Source of the DNA: Veillonella atypica KON
GTDB taxonomy: Bacteria; Bacillota; Negativicutes; Veillonellales; Veillonellaceae
NCBI RefSeq assembly: GCF_002959915.1
Contig: NZ_PPDE01000008.1
Span: 310,001-374,000, forward strand
Length of the DNA stretch: 64,000 bases
Direction: 5' to 3'
The notes under the pieces were generated by a model that searched no databases, was not told the origin of the DNA, and saw nothing but the letters and a program-made list of their open reading frames with translations. Both the position numbers and the translations under genes were made by a program. Below are positions 19,238 through 28,652 of this stretch, in pieces; positions within the stretch are counted from its first letter, which is position 1; every line of letters begins with the position of its first letter.

Positions 19238-19418
19238 AAAAAAATATAAAGCTCTTGAAGATATCGTTCGTCAACTCGACGATGGTGAATTATCTATGTC
19301 AGAGCTGTTAAATCAATATAAAAAAGGCTTAACCTTAGTTAAGGAATGTGCAGATATGCTGGATTCTGTAGAAGGTGAAATTCAACAGATTATCGAAGAG
19401 GTACGCATCGGAGAGTAA
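19212..19418 (+). CDS. xseB: Exodeoxyribonuclease VII small subunit
   Basis: The 68 residues match the small helical subunit family: SYEKKYKALEDIVRQLDDGE followed by LSMSELLNQYKKGLTL. It overlaps xseA, as usual, which implies translational coupling for the many-to-one subunit ratio. Confidence 0.95.
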   Translation: MATSLKSYEKKYKALEDIVRQLDDGELSMSELLNQYKKGLTLVKECADMLDSVEGEIQQIIEEVRIGE

Positions 19419-19424
19419 TAAGCT

Positions 19425-20303
19425 ATGTTAAAGACATATTTAGAAACTAGCAAACAATCGATTGAACACTGGTTAAGTGCCGTATTAAATTCCCCTATAC
19501 CAGAATATAAACGTTTATATGAATCTATGAACTATAGTTTATTACAAGGGGGAAAACGAATTCGTCCTATCTTAACCAAAGCTGTTTTAGATGCAATGAA
19601 GGTTGATGCATCATTATATAAAGAGTTCCTATGTGCATTGGAATGTATTCATACATACTCACTGATTCATGATGATTTACCAGCTATGGATAATGATGAT
19701 TATCGCCGAGGTAATTTAACCAACCATAAGGTATATGGAGACGGTATGGCCATTCTTGCAGGTGATGGTTTATTGACCTATGCATTTCAACTTTGTAGTG
19801 AAAATACAACCGCATCAGCTGAGCAAAAAATCAAAGCTATCCAATGTTTAGCGACCGCAGCTGGTCCTGAAGGCATGGTTGGCGGACAAGCTTTTGATTT
19901 ACTATCCGAAGGAAAACATATCCCTCTTGAGGAATTAAAAGTTTTACATAGTGGAAAAACAGGTGCTTTATTTAATGCGGCCATTGAGTTAGGGCTCATC
20001 TTATCTAATGCTGACCAAGCAAAATATGCCGCCTATATGACATATGCCAATTGTCTTGGTTTGCTATTCCAGATTACAGATGATATTCTTGATGTAACGG
20101 GAACCATTGAAGAGTTAGGCAAAACACCTGGTAGTGATATACGACAAGATAAATCCACTTATGTTTCATTGTTAGGGCTTGATGAGGCACGTAATGAAGC
20201 ACATGTAGTCGCACAAAAGGCACATGCTGCTTTAGCAACAATAGAAGATGATACACATATACTAAGTGCTATTATTGATTATTTATTGGATCGTACAAAT
20301 TAA
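19425..20303 (+). CDS. ispA: Farnesyl (polyprenyl) diphosphate synthase
   Basis: IspA condenses isopentenyl diphosphate with allylic diphosphates, giving farnesyl diphosphate for undecaprenyl and quinone chains. The 292 residues contain both aspartate-rich motifs (IHDDLPAMDNDDYRRG and FQITDDILDVTG) and the GGKRIRPIL entry motif. Its position after xseAB is the standard Gram-positive order. Chain length is inferred from family and context. Confidence 0.94.
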   Translation: MLKTYLETSKQSIEHWLSAVLNSPIPEYKRLYESMNYSLLQGGKRIRPILTKAVLDAMKVDASLYKEFLCALECIHTYSLIHDDLPAMDNDDYRRGNLTNHKVYGDGMAILAGDGLLTYAFQLCSENTTASAEQKIKAIQCLATAAGPEGMVGGQAFDLLSEGKHIPLEELKVLHSGKTGALFNAAIELGLILSNADQAKYAAYMTYANCLGLLFQITDDILDVTGTIEELGKTPGSDIRQDKSTYVSLLGLDEARNEAHVVAQKAHAALATIEDDTHILSAIIDYLLDRTN

Positions 20304-20323
20304 ACATTAGAGGATAAAGTTAT

Positions 20324-20809
20324 ATGTACCATATTTTAGAGGAAATTTGTCATAATTATATAGCGCAAGCCGCATTTTGGGGCTGGTTTTCAGCACAAGC
20401 CATTAAATTCTTATGGCAACTTGTCCGTTATCGTACATTGCGTTTTGAACGTTTAGTAGGTTCCGGAGGATTTCCTAGTTCACATACATCCTTTGTAATT
20501 TCTACTACTGCCGCTTTGTACTTTAAAAATAATGGTATTACTGATATATTTGTGGTAGCATTAGTATTTTCTATTGTAGTCATGTATGATGCGTCTGGTG
20601 TACGTCGTCAAGCTGGTCGACAAGCACAAATATTGAACCAAATTGTGGAGTATTTTAGTAAACGAAATATTCCTGTTATTTTAAAAGACCGAGAAATTGC
20701 ATTAAAAGAATTACTAGGTCATACGCCAGTTGAAGTATTTGGTGGTTTAGTATTAGGTATTCTAATAGCTTATATTCAATATTTCTATGTGTATAATGGT
20801 GTCATATGA
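20324..20809 (+). CDS. Divergent PAP2 family membrane protein (YuiD-like)
   Basis: The 161-residue membrane protein belongs to the divergent PAP2 group (DUF212). It has GGFPSSHTSFV (the counterpart of the PSGH motif), MYDASGVRRQAGRQAQILN and a late GHTPVEVFGGLVLG. It lies between ispA and tlyA, so a lipid phosphate or isoprenoid phosphate substrate is plausible but unproven. The stop overlaps the tlyA start by 4 nt. Confidence 0.88.
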   Translation: MYHILEEICHNYIAQAAFWGWFSAQAIKFLWQLVRYRTLRFERLVGSGGFPSSHTSFVISTTAALYFKNNGITDIFVVALVFSIVVMYDASGVRRQAGRQAQILNQIVEYFSKRNIPVILKDREIALKELLGHTPVEVFGGLVLGILIAYIQYFYVYNGVI

Positions 20810-21609
20810 GTAATAAAGAACGTTTAGATATTCTCCTTGTTAACCGAGGTTTATTTGAAAGTCGCGAAAAAGCAAAAGCCGCTATTATGGCTGGTCAAAT
20901 CTTTATGGATACAACACGAATCGATAAGGCTGGTACAAAGGTTCCTGTAGATGCAAATCTCACAGTGAAAGGTAATACCTTACCATATGTAAGTCGTGGA
21001 GGCTTAAAATTAGAAAAAGCTATTCAAATATATCCCATTGATTTAACCGATGCAGTCATGATTGATATTGGAGCTAGCACGGGTGGATTTACAGATTGTG
21101 CATTGCAAAATGGTGCATCCAAGGTGTTTGCAATAGATGTAGGATATAACCAACTAGCTTGGAAACTTCGCCAAGATGAACGCGTAATCAATATGGAGAA
21201 GCAAAATATACGTGCGGTTACTGCAGAACAATTGGGTGAACTTGTAGATTTCATATCTATTGATGTAGCTTTTATATCTCTCGATAAGGTATTACCTGTA
21301 GCTACTACACTATTAAAAGATACAGGTTCATTAGTAGCTCTCATCAAGCCTCAGTTTGAAGCCGGTAAAGAAAAGGTCGGAAAGGGAGGTATTGTTCGAG
21401 AGAGAGCAGTACATGAAGAGGTACTTTCACGTATATTACAGGTTGCTTACGATTGCAAATTATATTTACACGGATTAACCTTCTCACCAATTAAAGGGAC
21501 GGAAGGAAATATTGAGTTTTTAGGATATTTTACTAAATCTGAAGAAGGTGCATTATCTATAACTGATGAATTAATTACAGCAGTTGTAGATGAGGCTCAC
21601 ATGCTATAG
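20806..21609 (+). CDS. tlyA: TlyA-family rRNA 2'-O-methyltransferase
   Basis: The 267 residues combine an N-terminal S4 RNA-binding domain (RLDILLVNRGLFESREKAKAAIMAG) with an FtsJ-like methyltransferase domain. The SAM motif is DIGASTGGFTDCALQNGA and a later motif is LIKPQFEAGKEKVGKGGIV. TlyA methylates 16S and/or 23S rRNA riboses. In Gram-positives it commonly precedes nadK and recN, as it does here with one or two genes between. Confidence 0.94.
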   Translation: MSNKERLDILLVNRGLFESREKAKAAIMAGQIFMDTTRIDKAGTKVPVDANLTVKGNTLPYVSRGGLKLEKAIQIYPIDLTDAVMIDIGASTGGFTDCALQNGASKVFAIDVGYNQLAWKLRQDERVINMEKQNIRAVTAEQLGELVDFISIDVAFISLDKVLPVATTLLKDTGSLVALIKPQFEAGKEKVGKGGIVRERAVHEEVLSRILQVAYDCKLYLHGLTFSPIKGTEGNIEFLGYFTKSEEGALSITDELITAVVDEAHML

Positions 21610-21620
21610 GAGATAGATAT

Positions 21621-22505
21621 ATGCGTATTGGTTTTTTTCCTAATATGGGTAAAAGTACAATCATGGCCGTTCTTAAAATGGCAGCTCATATCTGTAGAGA
21701 AGAGCAAATAGAAGTATATTTACCAGATGATCTTGAAAGACCTGATACTTACAAGGTATTACAAATACCAAAGGAAAATGTACTTCCTAGACCAGAGATT
21801 TTTAAACATATTGATGTAGCATTTAGTTTTGGTGGTGATGGCACCATTATCCATTTAGCACGTCAAATTTTCTCTTATAATATACCTGTATGTGGTATTA
21901 ACTTAGGAGAACTTGGTTTCTTAAATCAAATTGAAGTCCATCAATTACAAAGTCATATTAAACGCATTGCTCAAGGTGACTATACAATTGAAAAACGAGG
22001 CCATCTTCATGCCTATATAGATAGGGAAGACGGAACAAGAGAAGACTTAGTCCCAATTATTAATGAAGTCGTTATTACACGTTCTGAACCAGCTAAAATG
22101 GCGCGTATCAATTTAGCTGTAAATGGACAACATACGCAGATGTATCCTTCTGATGGACTGATTATTTCATCAGCTACAGGGTCTACAGGATATAATTTAT
22201 CCGCTGGTGGTCCTATTATGAAGCCAGATAATCGATCTATTATTATAACCCCAGTTGCGCCACATTTAATTCAAGGTATCTCTATGGTCTTAGAAGAACA
22301 TGATACCATTCAAATTACAATGCCTGATCGTGAACCTCAACTGCATATATGCATAGATGGTACATTTGACTATTCATTTACTAACAAAGAAGCTTTACAT
22401 ATTTCATCGAATCCTGTGTATTGTTTATTTGTTCGATTTAAAGATCAATGCTTCTTTGGCACATTATTTAAAAAATTAGCATCTCGTAGGGATGAGTTAT
22501 TATAA
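21621..22505 (+). CDS. nadK: NAD kinase
   Basis: This enzyme phosphorylates NAD to NADP. The 294 residues show the GGDGT motif (FSFGGDGTIIHLAR), the NE motif in IINEVVITR, and the substrate segment SSATGSTGYNLSAGGPI. It lies 11 nt from tlyA in the usual tlyA-nadK-argR-recN order, here with an extra methyltransferase gene inserted. Confidence 0.97.
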   Translation: MRIGFFPNMGKSTIMAVLKMAAHICREEQIEVYLPDDLERPDTYKVLQIPKENVLPRPEIFKHIDVAFSFGGDGTIIHLARQIFSYNIPVCGINLGELGFLNQIEVHQLQSHIKRIAQGDYTIEKRGHLHAYIDREDGTREDLVPIINEVVITRSEPAKMARINLAVNGQHTQMYPSDGLIISSATGSTGYNLSAGGPIMKPDNRSIIITPVAPHLIQGISMVLEEHDTIQITMPDREPQLHICIDGTFDYSFTNKEALHISSNPVYCLFVRFKDQCFFGTLFKKLASRRDELL

Positions 22506-22520
22506 GGAGTGTGAACGCAT

Positions 22521-23096
22521 ATGATTAATATCAACAATGCAGTTCAATTTCAACATCTTATTTGGGATCGCATTATGAAATCTGCCTCTGTTGTAGTGGA
22601 TGCAACATGTGGCAATGGCCACGATTTACTGTATTTAGCAGAACGAGCTCAATCTGAGTGTCATTTATATGGCATAGACATTCAAGAACAGGCTGTCAGT
22701 GCTAGCAGGGAATTACTAGCATCCAAGAAATTGCAGTCAAATGTAACAATTACATTTTTACACAATTCTCACGACATTGCACTTCATCAAGAAATCAAAG
22801 AAAATACCATTGATTTAATTATATTTAATTTAGGGTATTTACCCGGTGGAGATCATAGCATCATAACACGCCCTCATAATACGATTGAAGCTCTAAACAA
22901 TGCATTTCCTAAACTCGCTAAGGATGGAATCATTACTATCGTAGCATATCCTGGCACACCTGAGGGTATGGAAGAGAAAGAAGCATTGCATAAGTATATC
23001 TCACAGTTAGATCAAGCAAAGTATAATGTATGCCATTGGCATCCTATAAATCAAGCTAACAATCCACCTGAATTATATTTAATTCAAAAACGATAA
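22521..23096 (+). CDS. Class I SAM methyltransferase, YtqB/MnmM-like
   Basis: The 191 residues carry a SAM-binding motif VVDATCGNGHDLLYLAE, then FNLGYLPGGDHSIIT and a late IVAYPGTPEGMEEKEAL. This is the pfam06962 rRNA-methylase-like family that includes B. subtilis YtqB/MnmM, which methylates a wobble-uridine derivative of tRNA. Assignment to MnmM function is by family resemblance only. It is the last gene before a terminator and the argR promoter. Confidence 0.85.
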   Translation: MININNAVQFQHLIWDRIMKSASVVVDATCGNGHDLLYLAERAQSECHLYGIDIQEQAVSASRELLASKKLQSNVTITFLHNSHDIALHQEIKENTIDLIIFNLGYLPGGDHSIITRPHNTIEALNNAFPKLAKDGIITIVAYPGTPEGMEEKEALHKYISQLDQAKYNVCHWHPINQANNPPELYLIQKR

Positions 23097-23167
23097 TTTC
23101 CATAACAGCTATCTTATACTTATAGTAAATAATCTATACTTTTACTATACTAAAAATGCATAATACG

Positions 23168-23200
23168 AAATAAAAGACCCATTAAAGGGCCTTTTATTTA
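23168..23200 (+). terminator. Terminator ending the tlyA-nadK-methyltransferase run
   Basis: A hairpin forms between AAATAAAAGACCC and GGGCCTTTTATTT with one mismatch and a 6-nt loop. It has an A/T-rich stem and a T-rich trailing arm. Confidence 0.75.
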
Positions 23201-23334
23201 TGCAACACACCTGTAAAAATCGTTAATCATAAATTCGCTATAAATAGATGAACCATATATTATGTGTGTTTATAAGAGGTGAAAACTCCATAAATTAACT
23301 AATTATTAATTATTAGTACAATATGCATAACACG

Positions 23335-23385
23335 TATGGTATATACGGAATATACCATATATTAATTTTGAATATATGGTATAAT
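23335..23385 (+). promoter_or_regulatory. argR promoter with three alternating TATGGTATA half-sites
   Basis: An extended -10 (TGGTATAAT, hexamer 23380-23385) lies 55 nt before the argR start. Three copies of a TATGGTATA half-site surround it: forward at 23335-23344, reverse at 23350-23359 and forward at 23373-23383. Together they form a 9-bp inverted repeat with a 5-nt gap and an 11-bp inverted repeat with an 11-nt gap. They are placed to act as an operator over the -35 and -10. They do not match the classical ARG box well, so the binding protein is uncertain. The rest of the 344-nt gap is AT-rich, with only the terminator noted above. Confidence 0.65.
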
Positions 23386-23440
23386 AATGTAAGAAAGATA
23401 CTATTCTCTTTTATGTGCAAGTTTAAAAAGGGAGCAAAAA

Positions 23441-23896
23441 ATGAAACGCTATCGCTATAACAAAATTAAGGAAATTGTTCAGTCTAAGGAGATTGAAACA
23501 CAAGAGGAGTTAGCAGCGGCTTTATTACAAGAAGGCATAGAAGTAACACAGGCTACTGTCTCTCGTGACATCAAAGAATTAATGTTAATTAAAATACCAA
23601 CTGGCGATGGACATTATCGATACGCATTATCTCCAGAAGAAAATGTAGTATTATCACGTAGTCGTATTAACCGTTTATTCCAAGATTCCTTGATCAAGGT
23701 TGATCATAGCTTAAATCAGGTCGTGCTACATACGATTCCTGGCTCTGCTCAATCTGTAGCATTTTCTATTGATCATGCAAAATGGTCTGAATTAATTGGT
23801 ACACTCGCAGGAGATGATACAATTTTACTTATCGCGCGCTCCGAAGCTGAGGTACCTGCAATTCTTTCTAGAATTCAAGATTTAATGAAGGATTAG
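23441..23896 (+). CDS. argR: Arginine repressor
   Basis: ArgR is an arginine-dependent hexameric transcription regulator. The 151 residues have an N-terminal winged-helix domain (RYNKIKEIVQSKEIETQEEL, then GIEVTQATVSRDIKELMLIK) and a C-terminal oligomerisation and arginine-binding domain (VVLHTIPGSAQSVAFSID, GTLAGDDTILLIAR). The ribosome-binding site is AAAGGGAGC. It stands directly before recN, the conserved Gram-positive order. Confidence 0.96.
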   Translation: MKRYRYNKIKEIVQSKEIETQEELAAALLQEGIEVTQATVSRDIKELMLIKIPTGDGHYRYALSPEENVVLSRSRINRLFQDSLIKVDHSLNQVVLHTIPGSAQSVAFSIDHAKWSELIGTLAGDDTILLIARSEAEVPAILSRIQDLMKD

Positions 23897-23903
23897 TAAT
23901 TAT

Positions 23904-25568
23904 ATGTTGACGCAAATGAGCATTCGAAATTTTGCGTTGATTGAGCAAATGAATATTTCATTTAAAGATGGCATAACTATCTTTACCGGCGAAACTGGGG
24001 CAGGTAAATCCATATTAATGGATGCTTTCAGTATTCTATTAGGAGAACGCGCTAGCAGCGAGTTTATTCGTCATGGTAAAGATAGTTTTGTTATAGATGG
24101 CATATTCGATATTGCCAATCACCAAAGTTTATTAGATTTATTACAATCAAAAAATATATTGGTAGAGGATAATCAACTAATTCTATCTAGGTCCTTTAAT
24201 ACATCTGGTAAATCTATTATATTGGCTAATGATCAACCCATTCCTCTAAAGGCGCTTAAAGAGATTGGTCTATTATTAGCCGATATTCATGGTCAATACA
24301 GTAATCAAAAATTATTAAATCCTGATTCACATCATGAGTATTTAGATGGTTATAACCAGGCTGGTAGTAAGGCTTATAAAGAATATAAAGCAGCCTATAA
24401 AGAATATAAAGAAGCCAAGCAAGCGCTAGATAATTTATCTGAGCACATGTCTGAACGAGCCCGTGAACTTGATATGCTTCGTTTTCAAATCGATGAAATA
24501 GAAGAGGCTGGATTACAAATAGGCGAGGATGAAGCTATTGCTGAAGAACTGAAACGTTTAGATAGCTTCGATCATATCGATAAGGTACTTGGTTCATGTT
24601 ATGATGCTTTTTATGGAGGCAGGCATCCATTATTAGATACAGTTAATGCTATCAAGGTAGAAGTAAATGATCTTGTAAAATATGATGATGAGGTTAAAGA
24701 AATCTCTGAACTCGTTAATTCCGCATACTTTCAATTAGAAGAGGCTGCTCAATCTCTTGATCGATACCGAGATTCTATTAGTTATGACGAAGAACGCTAT
24801 GCATACTGCCAAGATAGAGACTCTGTAATCTATGGTCTTAAAAAGAAGTACGGCGAAACAGTCCAAGATATATTAAATTATGAGGAAAAGGCGCAACAAC
24901 GCTTAGAGGAATTAGAATCCGAAGTTTGTGAACAAGGCGCTTTAGAACAACAATTAGGGGAAAAAGAAAAGGTTGCAAAAACAGCTTTAGCAGCATTAAT
25001 TTCTATACGTCGTGAAAATGCAGATGTAATTGCTAAACAACTACGAGCTGAAATTGTTGATTTAGGTATGGAAAAAGGGGATATTCGTTTTTTCATAGAT
25101 GAAAGTGAAGAACTTTTACCATTAGGCGCTAAATCAATTGAATTATTATTTACCGCTAATAAAGGCGAACAGTTGCTACCATTACATAAAGTTGCATCTG
25201 GTGGTGAATTGGCTCGCATTGCACTGGCACTAAAATCCGTATTCCGTACAGATAATCACAAAACACTTGTATTCGATGAAATCGATGTCGGTATAAGTGG
25301 AGATATAGCATTGAAGGTAGCTGAAAAAATCTTAGCTCTTTCCAAGACAAATCAAGTATTCTGTATTACTCATTTACCACAAACGGCAAGTATTGCAAAA
25401 CAGCATTATCACTTATCTAAGCAAGAACAAGAAGGCCGCACTATTTCTACATTATCTGAATTGAGCGAAAAAGAACGGCTTTCACAAATCGCATCCATGA
25501 TGTCCGGCAAGGGAATGTCTCATACAGCACTTGCTGCTGCACAAGAACTTATTGACCATTTTCATTGA
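23904..25568 (+). CDS. recN: DNA repair protein RecN
   Basis: RecN is an SMC-like ATPase that acts on double-strand breaks. The 554 residues show the N-terminal Walker A FTGETGAGKS, long coiled coils (about 155-370), the signature KVASGGELARIALALK and Walker B TLVFDEIDVGISG. The length is typical. Its stop codon lies inside the -35 element of the next promoter. I saw no LexA-type box immediately upstream, and it appears to be co-transcribed with argR. Confidence 0.97.
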   Translation: MLTQMSIRNFALIEQMNISFKDGITIFTGETGAGKSILMDAFSILLGERASSEFIRHGKDSFVIDGIFDIANHQSLLDLLQSKNILVEDNQLILSRSFNTSGKSIILANDQPIPLKALKEIGLLLADIHGQYSNQKLLNPDSHHEYLDGYNQAGSKAYKEYKAAYKEYKEAKQALDNLSEHMSERARELDMLRFQIDEIEEAGLQIGEDEAIAEELKRLDSFDHIDKVLGSCYDAFYGGRHPLLDTVNAIKVEVNDLVKYDDEVKEISELVNSAYFQLEEAAQSLDRYRDSISYDEERYAYCQDRDSVIYGLKKKYGETVQDILNYEEKAQQRLEELESEVCEQGALEQQLGEKEKVAKTALAALISIRRENADVIAKQLRAEIVDLGMEKGDIRFFIDESEELLPLGAKSIELLFTANKGEQLLPLHKVASGGELARIALALKSVFRTDNHKTLVFDEIDVGISGDIALKVAEKILALSKTNQVFCITHLPQTASIAKQHYHLSKQEQEGRTISTLSELSEKERLSQIASMMSGKGMSHTALAAAQELIDHFH

Positions 25569-25593
25569 CTAAATACGCATAATTACTTATACT
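25565..25593 (+). promoter_or_regulatory. Promoter of the lysine-riboswitch dap operon
   Basis: TTGACT (25565-25570) and TATACT (25588-25593) are separated by 17 bp, close to the sigma-70/A consensus. The -35 element overlaps the recN stop codon. The transcript would begin just before the riboswitch. Confidence 0.8.
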
Positions 25594-25613
25594 TATTATA
25601 TTAATTCAATAAT

Positions 25614-25780
25614 AAGGTAGAGGCGCGGGTATAAATAGTCATCATGAGGAGCCGGCAAACAATGATTCATGATAAAAGGTGTACTTGCCGAAGTGGGATG
25701 ACAGCCAAATCATCGTGCTGGTTGTCTATTTAAGAGGTAGACGACTGTCACCAATATTACATTGGTGGAGTGCTATCATA
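25614..25780 (+). promoter_or_regulatory. Lysine riboswitch (L-box)
   Basis: The conserved lysine-aptamer elements appear in order: GGTAGAGGCGCG, ATAGTC, GAGGAGCCGGCAAA, TGCCGAAG, GCTGG, and the closing CTGTCACC...GGTGGAGTGCTATC. The P1 strands GGTAG (25616-25620) and CTATC (25773-25777) pair. It precedes the lysine-pathway gene dapB and is followed by an intrinsic terminator, so lysine binding should stop transcription of dapB-asd-dapA. Confidence 0.95.
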
Positions 25781-25822
25781 ATTCTTGTTTAATGAACGAT
25801 GTATCATATATCGTATATATTA

Positions 25823-25851
25823 AGCCAGTGGATGCCTCCACTGGCTTTTTT
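25823..25851 (+). terminator. Riboswitch-controlled terminator before dapB
   Basis: A 10-bp perfect stem (AGCCAGTGGA with TCCACTGGCT) and a 4-nt loop run into a T-tract. The T-tract touches the dapB ribosome-binding site GGAGG. This is the expression platform of the lysine riboswitch. Confidence 0.92.
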
Positions 25852-25861
25852 GGAGGTAAAT

Positions 25862-26659
25862 ATGATTAGAGTAATGGTAAACGGTGCAGGCGGCAAAATG
25901 GGTCGCGAAGTCGTAAAAGCAGTACATGCAGATTCTGAATTGACAATGATTGGTGGCATCGATCCATCTAAAGCAGGTCAAGATGTGGGCACTGTAGCAG
26001 GAATTGAACCATTACATATCACAATGGCTGAAACTATTGACGAAGTATTGAGCGATAATAAACCTGACGTTATCGTTGATTTCACAAATCCTGCTGTTAT
26101 TTTCGAAAATGCCAAAAAAATTCTTAGTGCTGGCGTGCATATTGTAATAGGCACAACAGGCCTAACTGAAGAACAACGCAACGAATTGAATGAAATCGGT
26201 TTAAAACATAATGCCAATTGTTTGGTAGCACCTAATTTCTCATTGGGCGCTGTTATGATGATGAAAGTGGCTGCTGAATTAGCGCCATATTTCCCTGATG
26301 TAGAAATTATCGAATTACATCACAACCATAAATATGATGCTCCATCTGGTACATCTATTTTGACGGCTAAATTAATCAATGATGCAAAAGAGGCTGCAAA
26401 TGTGACAGGTTCTGAAGATTTAACACGTGAAAGTTTGCCAGGTGCACGTGGTGCAAAAGTAGACAATGTTACTATCCATAGCGTTCGTCTTCCTGGTTAT
26501 GTAGCACATCAACAAGTATTATTTGGCGGCTATGATGAAACATTAACAATTCGTCATGATAGCTTAAGCCGTTTATCCTTCATGCCTGGTGTCGTTCTAG
26601 CATGTAAGAAAATTGCCTCTAAACCAGGCTTAACATATGGCTTAGAACATTATTTATAA
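25862..26659 (+). CDS. dapB: 4-hydroxy-tetrahydrodipicolinate reductase
   Basis: DapB reduces the DapA product with NAD(P)H on the way to diaminopimelate and lysine. The 265 residues show the N-terminal VNGAGGKMGREVVKA, the motif VIGTTGLTEEQ, and the substrate region ELHHNHKYDAPSGTS. ATG 25862 is chosen because GGAGG is 5 nt upstream; the longer in-frame version would be translated from inside the terminator. Confidence 0.97.
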   Translation: MIRVMVNGAGGKMGREVVKAVHADSELTMIGGIDPSKAGQDVGTVAGIEPLHITMAETIDEVLSDNKPDVIVDFTNPAVIFENAKKILSAGVHIVIGTTGLTEEQRNELNEIGLKHNANCLVAPNFSLGAVMMMKVAAELAPYFPDVEIIELHHNHKYDAPSGTSILTAKLINDAKEAANVTGSEDLTRESLPGARGAKVDNVTIHSVRLPGYVAHQQVLFGGYDETLTIRHDSLSRLSFMPGVVLACKKIASKPGLTYGLEHYL

Positions 26660-26695
26660 TACTGAACAACAATTGATTAATTGAGGAGATACACA

Positions 26696-27727
26696 ATGAA
26701 AAAACCTAATCTTGCAATTCTTGGTGCTACTGGTGCAGTAGGGGCAGAATTCATTACACTTATTGAAGAGCGTAATTTTCCTTATGAAAATTTAAAACTA
26801 TTGGCTTCTGCTCGTTCTGCTGGTACTGAACTTACAGTTAATGGGAAAACCTATGTGGTTGAAGAAGCAAAACCTGAATCCTTTGATGGTATTGATATTG
26901 CATTATTTGCAGGTGGCTCTATTTCTAAAACATTAGCTCCAGAAGCTGCTAAACGCGGTGCTATTGTTATTGATAACTCCAGTGCATTCCGTATGGATCC
27001 AGAGGTGCCACTCGTTGTACCTGAAGTTAACCCTGAAGATATTTTGAAACATAAGGGTATCATTGCTAATCCAAACTGTTCTACAATCATCATGAGCCTT
27101 GGCTTAAAACCATTGCATGATATTTCTCCAATTAAACGCATTGTAGTATCTACATACCAAGCTGTATCTGGTGCTGGTAAAGAAGGTATTGAAGAACTTC
27201 AAAACCAAGTAAAAGAATATGTTGAAGGCAAGGAAATGACTGCTAACTTGTTGCCAACAGGTTCTGCACCAAAACACTTCCCAATTGCGTTCAATTTGTT
27301 ACCACAAATTGATGTATTCTTAGAAAACGATTATACTAAAGAAGAGATGAAGATGGTAAATGAAACACACAAAATTCTTCATGATGACACCATTCAAGTA
27401 GTGCCAACAACTGTTCGTGTTCCAGTATATCGCTCTCATTCTGAATCCGTATTAGTAGAAACAGAAGAACCAGTATCTGTAGAAGCATTCCGCAAGGCTT
27501 GTGCTGCATTTCCAGGATTACAAGTAAAAGATAATCCAGCAGAACAAGAATATCCTATGCCACTATATACATCTAATCAAAATGACTGTGAAATCGGTCG
27601 TATCCGTAAAGATTTATACAATGATAAAGGCATGAATTTCTGGATCGTAGGTGACCAAATTCGCAAGGGTGCTGCACTAAATGCATTGCAAATCGCAGAA
27701 TACTTGGTAGAAAAGGAAGCATTTTAA
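26696..27727 (+). CDS. asd: Aspartate-semialdehyde dehydrogenase
   Basis: Asd reduces aspartyl phosphate to aspartate semialdehyde, the common precursor for lysine (DapA), threonine and methionine (Hom). The 343 residues have the Rossmann motif LGATGAVGAEF, the catalytic cysteine in IANPNCSTI and STYQAVSGAG. ATG 26696 has GAGGAG correctly spaced. Its place under the lysine riboswitch means lysine also limits the supply to hom. Confidence 0.97.
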   Translation: MKKPNLAILGATGAVGAEFITLIEERNFPYENLKLLASARSAGTELTVNGKTYVVEEAKPESFDGIDIALFAGGSISKTLAPEAAKRGAIVIDNSSAFRMDPEVPLVVPEVNPEDILKHKGIIANPNCSTIIMSLGLKPLHDISPIKRIVVSTYQAVSGAGKEGIEELQNQVKEYVEGKEMTANLLPTGSAPKHFPIAFNLLPQIDVFLENDYTKEEMKMVNETHKILHDDTIQVVPTTVRVPVYRSHSESVLVETEEPVSVEAFRKACAAFPGLQVKDNPAEQEYPMPLYTSNQNDCEIGRIRKDLYNDKGMNFWIVGDQIRKGAALNALQIAEYLVEKEAF

Positions 27728-27750
27728 TATCTATCAAGGGGGAGAAACAT

Positions 27751-28638
27751 ATGAAAACCTTTGGTCGTGTATTAACGGCTATGATTACATCATTTAACGA
27801 AGATGGATCAGTCAACATTGAAAATTCAGTTGCCATTGCAGAGCATCTATTAAATCATGGTTCTGATGGCTTAGTTGTTTGTGGTACCACAGGTGAAAAT
27901 CCTACTATATCCCGTGAAAGCAAGACTGCTTTATTTAAAGCGATTGCCAAAGCATGTGGAGATAAGGGTACTATTATAGCTAATGTAGGTTCCAATGATA
28001 CAAAGGGCTCTGTAGACTTTGTTAAAGAAGTATCTGCGATTCCTGGTATTGATGGATTGTTAGTTGTTGTACCGTATTACAATAAGCCTAATCAACAAGG
28101 TCAATATTTGCATTTTAAATCTATTGCAGAGGCTACAACATTACCAATCATGGTATACAATGTACCTGGTCGCGTAGGAACTGGAATATTTCCAGCTACA
28201 CTAGCACGCCTCCATAAGGAATATCCACATATTTGTGCCATCAAAGAGGCTAGTGGTAATTTGATGATTGCTTCTGAAATTAAACGTTTAATGCCTGGTG
28301 AAGATTTCATGGTATACAGCGGAGATGATGGTCTTACATTGCCTATTCTTTCCGTTGGTGGAACAGGCGTTATTTCTGTAGTATCTCATGTGGCCGGTCA
28401 AGATATGAACGATATGATTGCTGCTTTTGAAGAGGGCAAGAATCAAAAAGCAACACAATTACATCAAAAATTAGCTGAAATTATTAAGGCTATGTTTATT
28501 ACAACAAATCCAATTCCAGTTAAATATGCAGCTCGAAAATTAGGTTTACCAGCAGGTATATTCAACTTACCTATGTGTGAACCTTCTCAAGAAGAAGCTG
28601 CATACATTGATAAGGCATTAGCTGAATATTTACAATAA
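27751..28638 (+). CDS. dapA: 4-hydroxy-tetrahydrodipicolinate synthase
   Basis: DapA condenses pyruvate with aspartate semialdehyde. The 295-residue TIM-barrel lyase carries VCGTTGENPTIS, the YNVPGRVGTGI segment and the Schiff-base lysine in CAIKEASGN. It is the last gene of the riboswitch operon and is followed by a terminator. It has a strong GGGGGAG ribosome-binding site. Confidence 0.97.
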   Translation: MKTFGRVLTAMITSFNEDGSVNIENSVAIAEHLLNHGSDGLVVCGTTGENPTISRESKTALFKAIAKACGDKGTIIANVGSNDTKGSVDFVKEVSAIPGIDGLLVVVPYYNKPNQQGQYLHFKSIAEATTLPIMVYNVPGRVGTGIFPATLARLHKEYPHICAIKEASGNLMIASEIKRLMPGEDFMVYSGDDGLTLPILSVGGTGVISVVSHVAGQDMNDMIAAFEEGKNQKATQLHQKLAEIIKAMFITTNPIPVKYAARKLGLPAGIFNLPMCEPSQEEAAYIDKALAEYLQ

Positions 28639-28652
28639 AATATTACGATACT

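Noticed and set aside
25799-25861. Longer N terminus for DapB
   Set aside because: The extra codons come from the riboswitch terminator region; the conserved protein starts at 25862.
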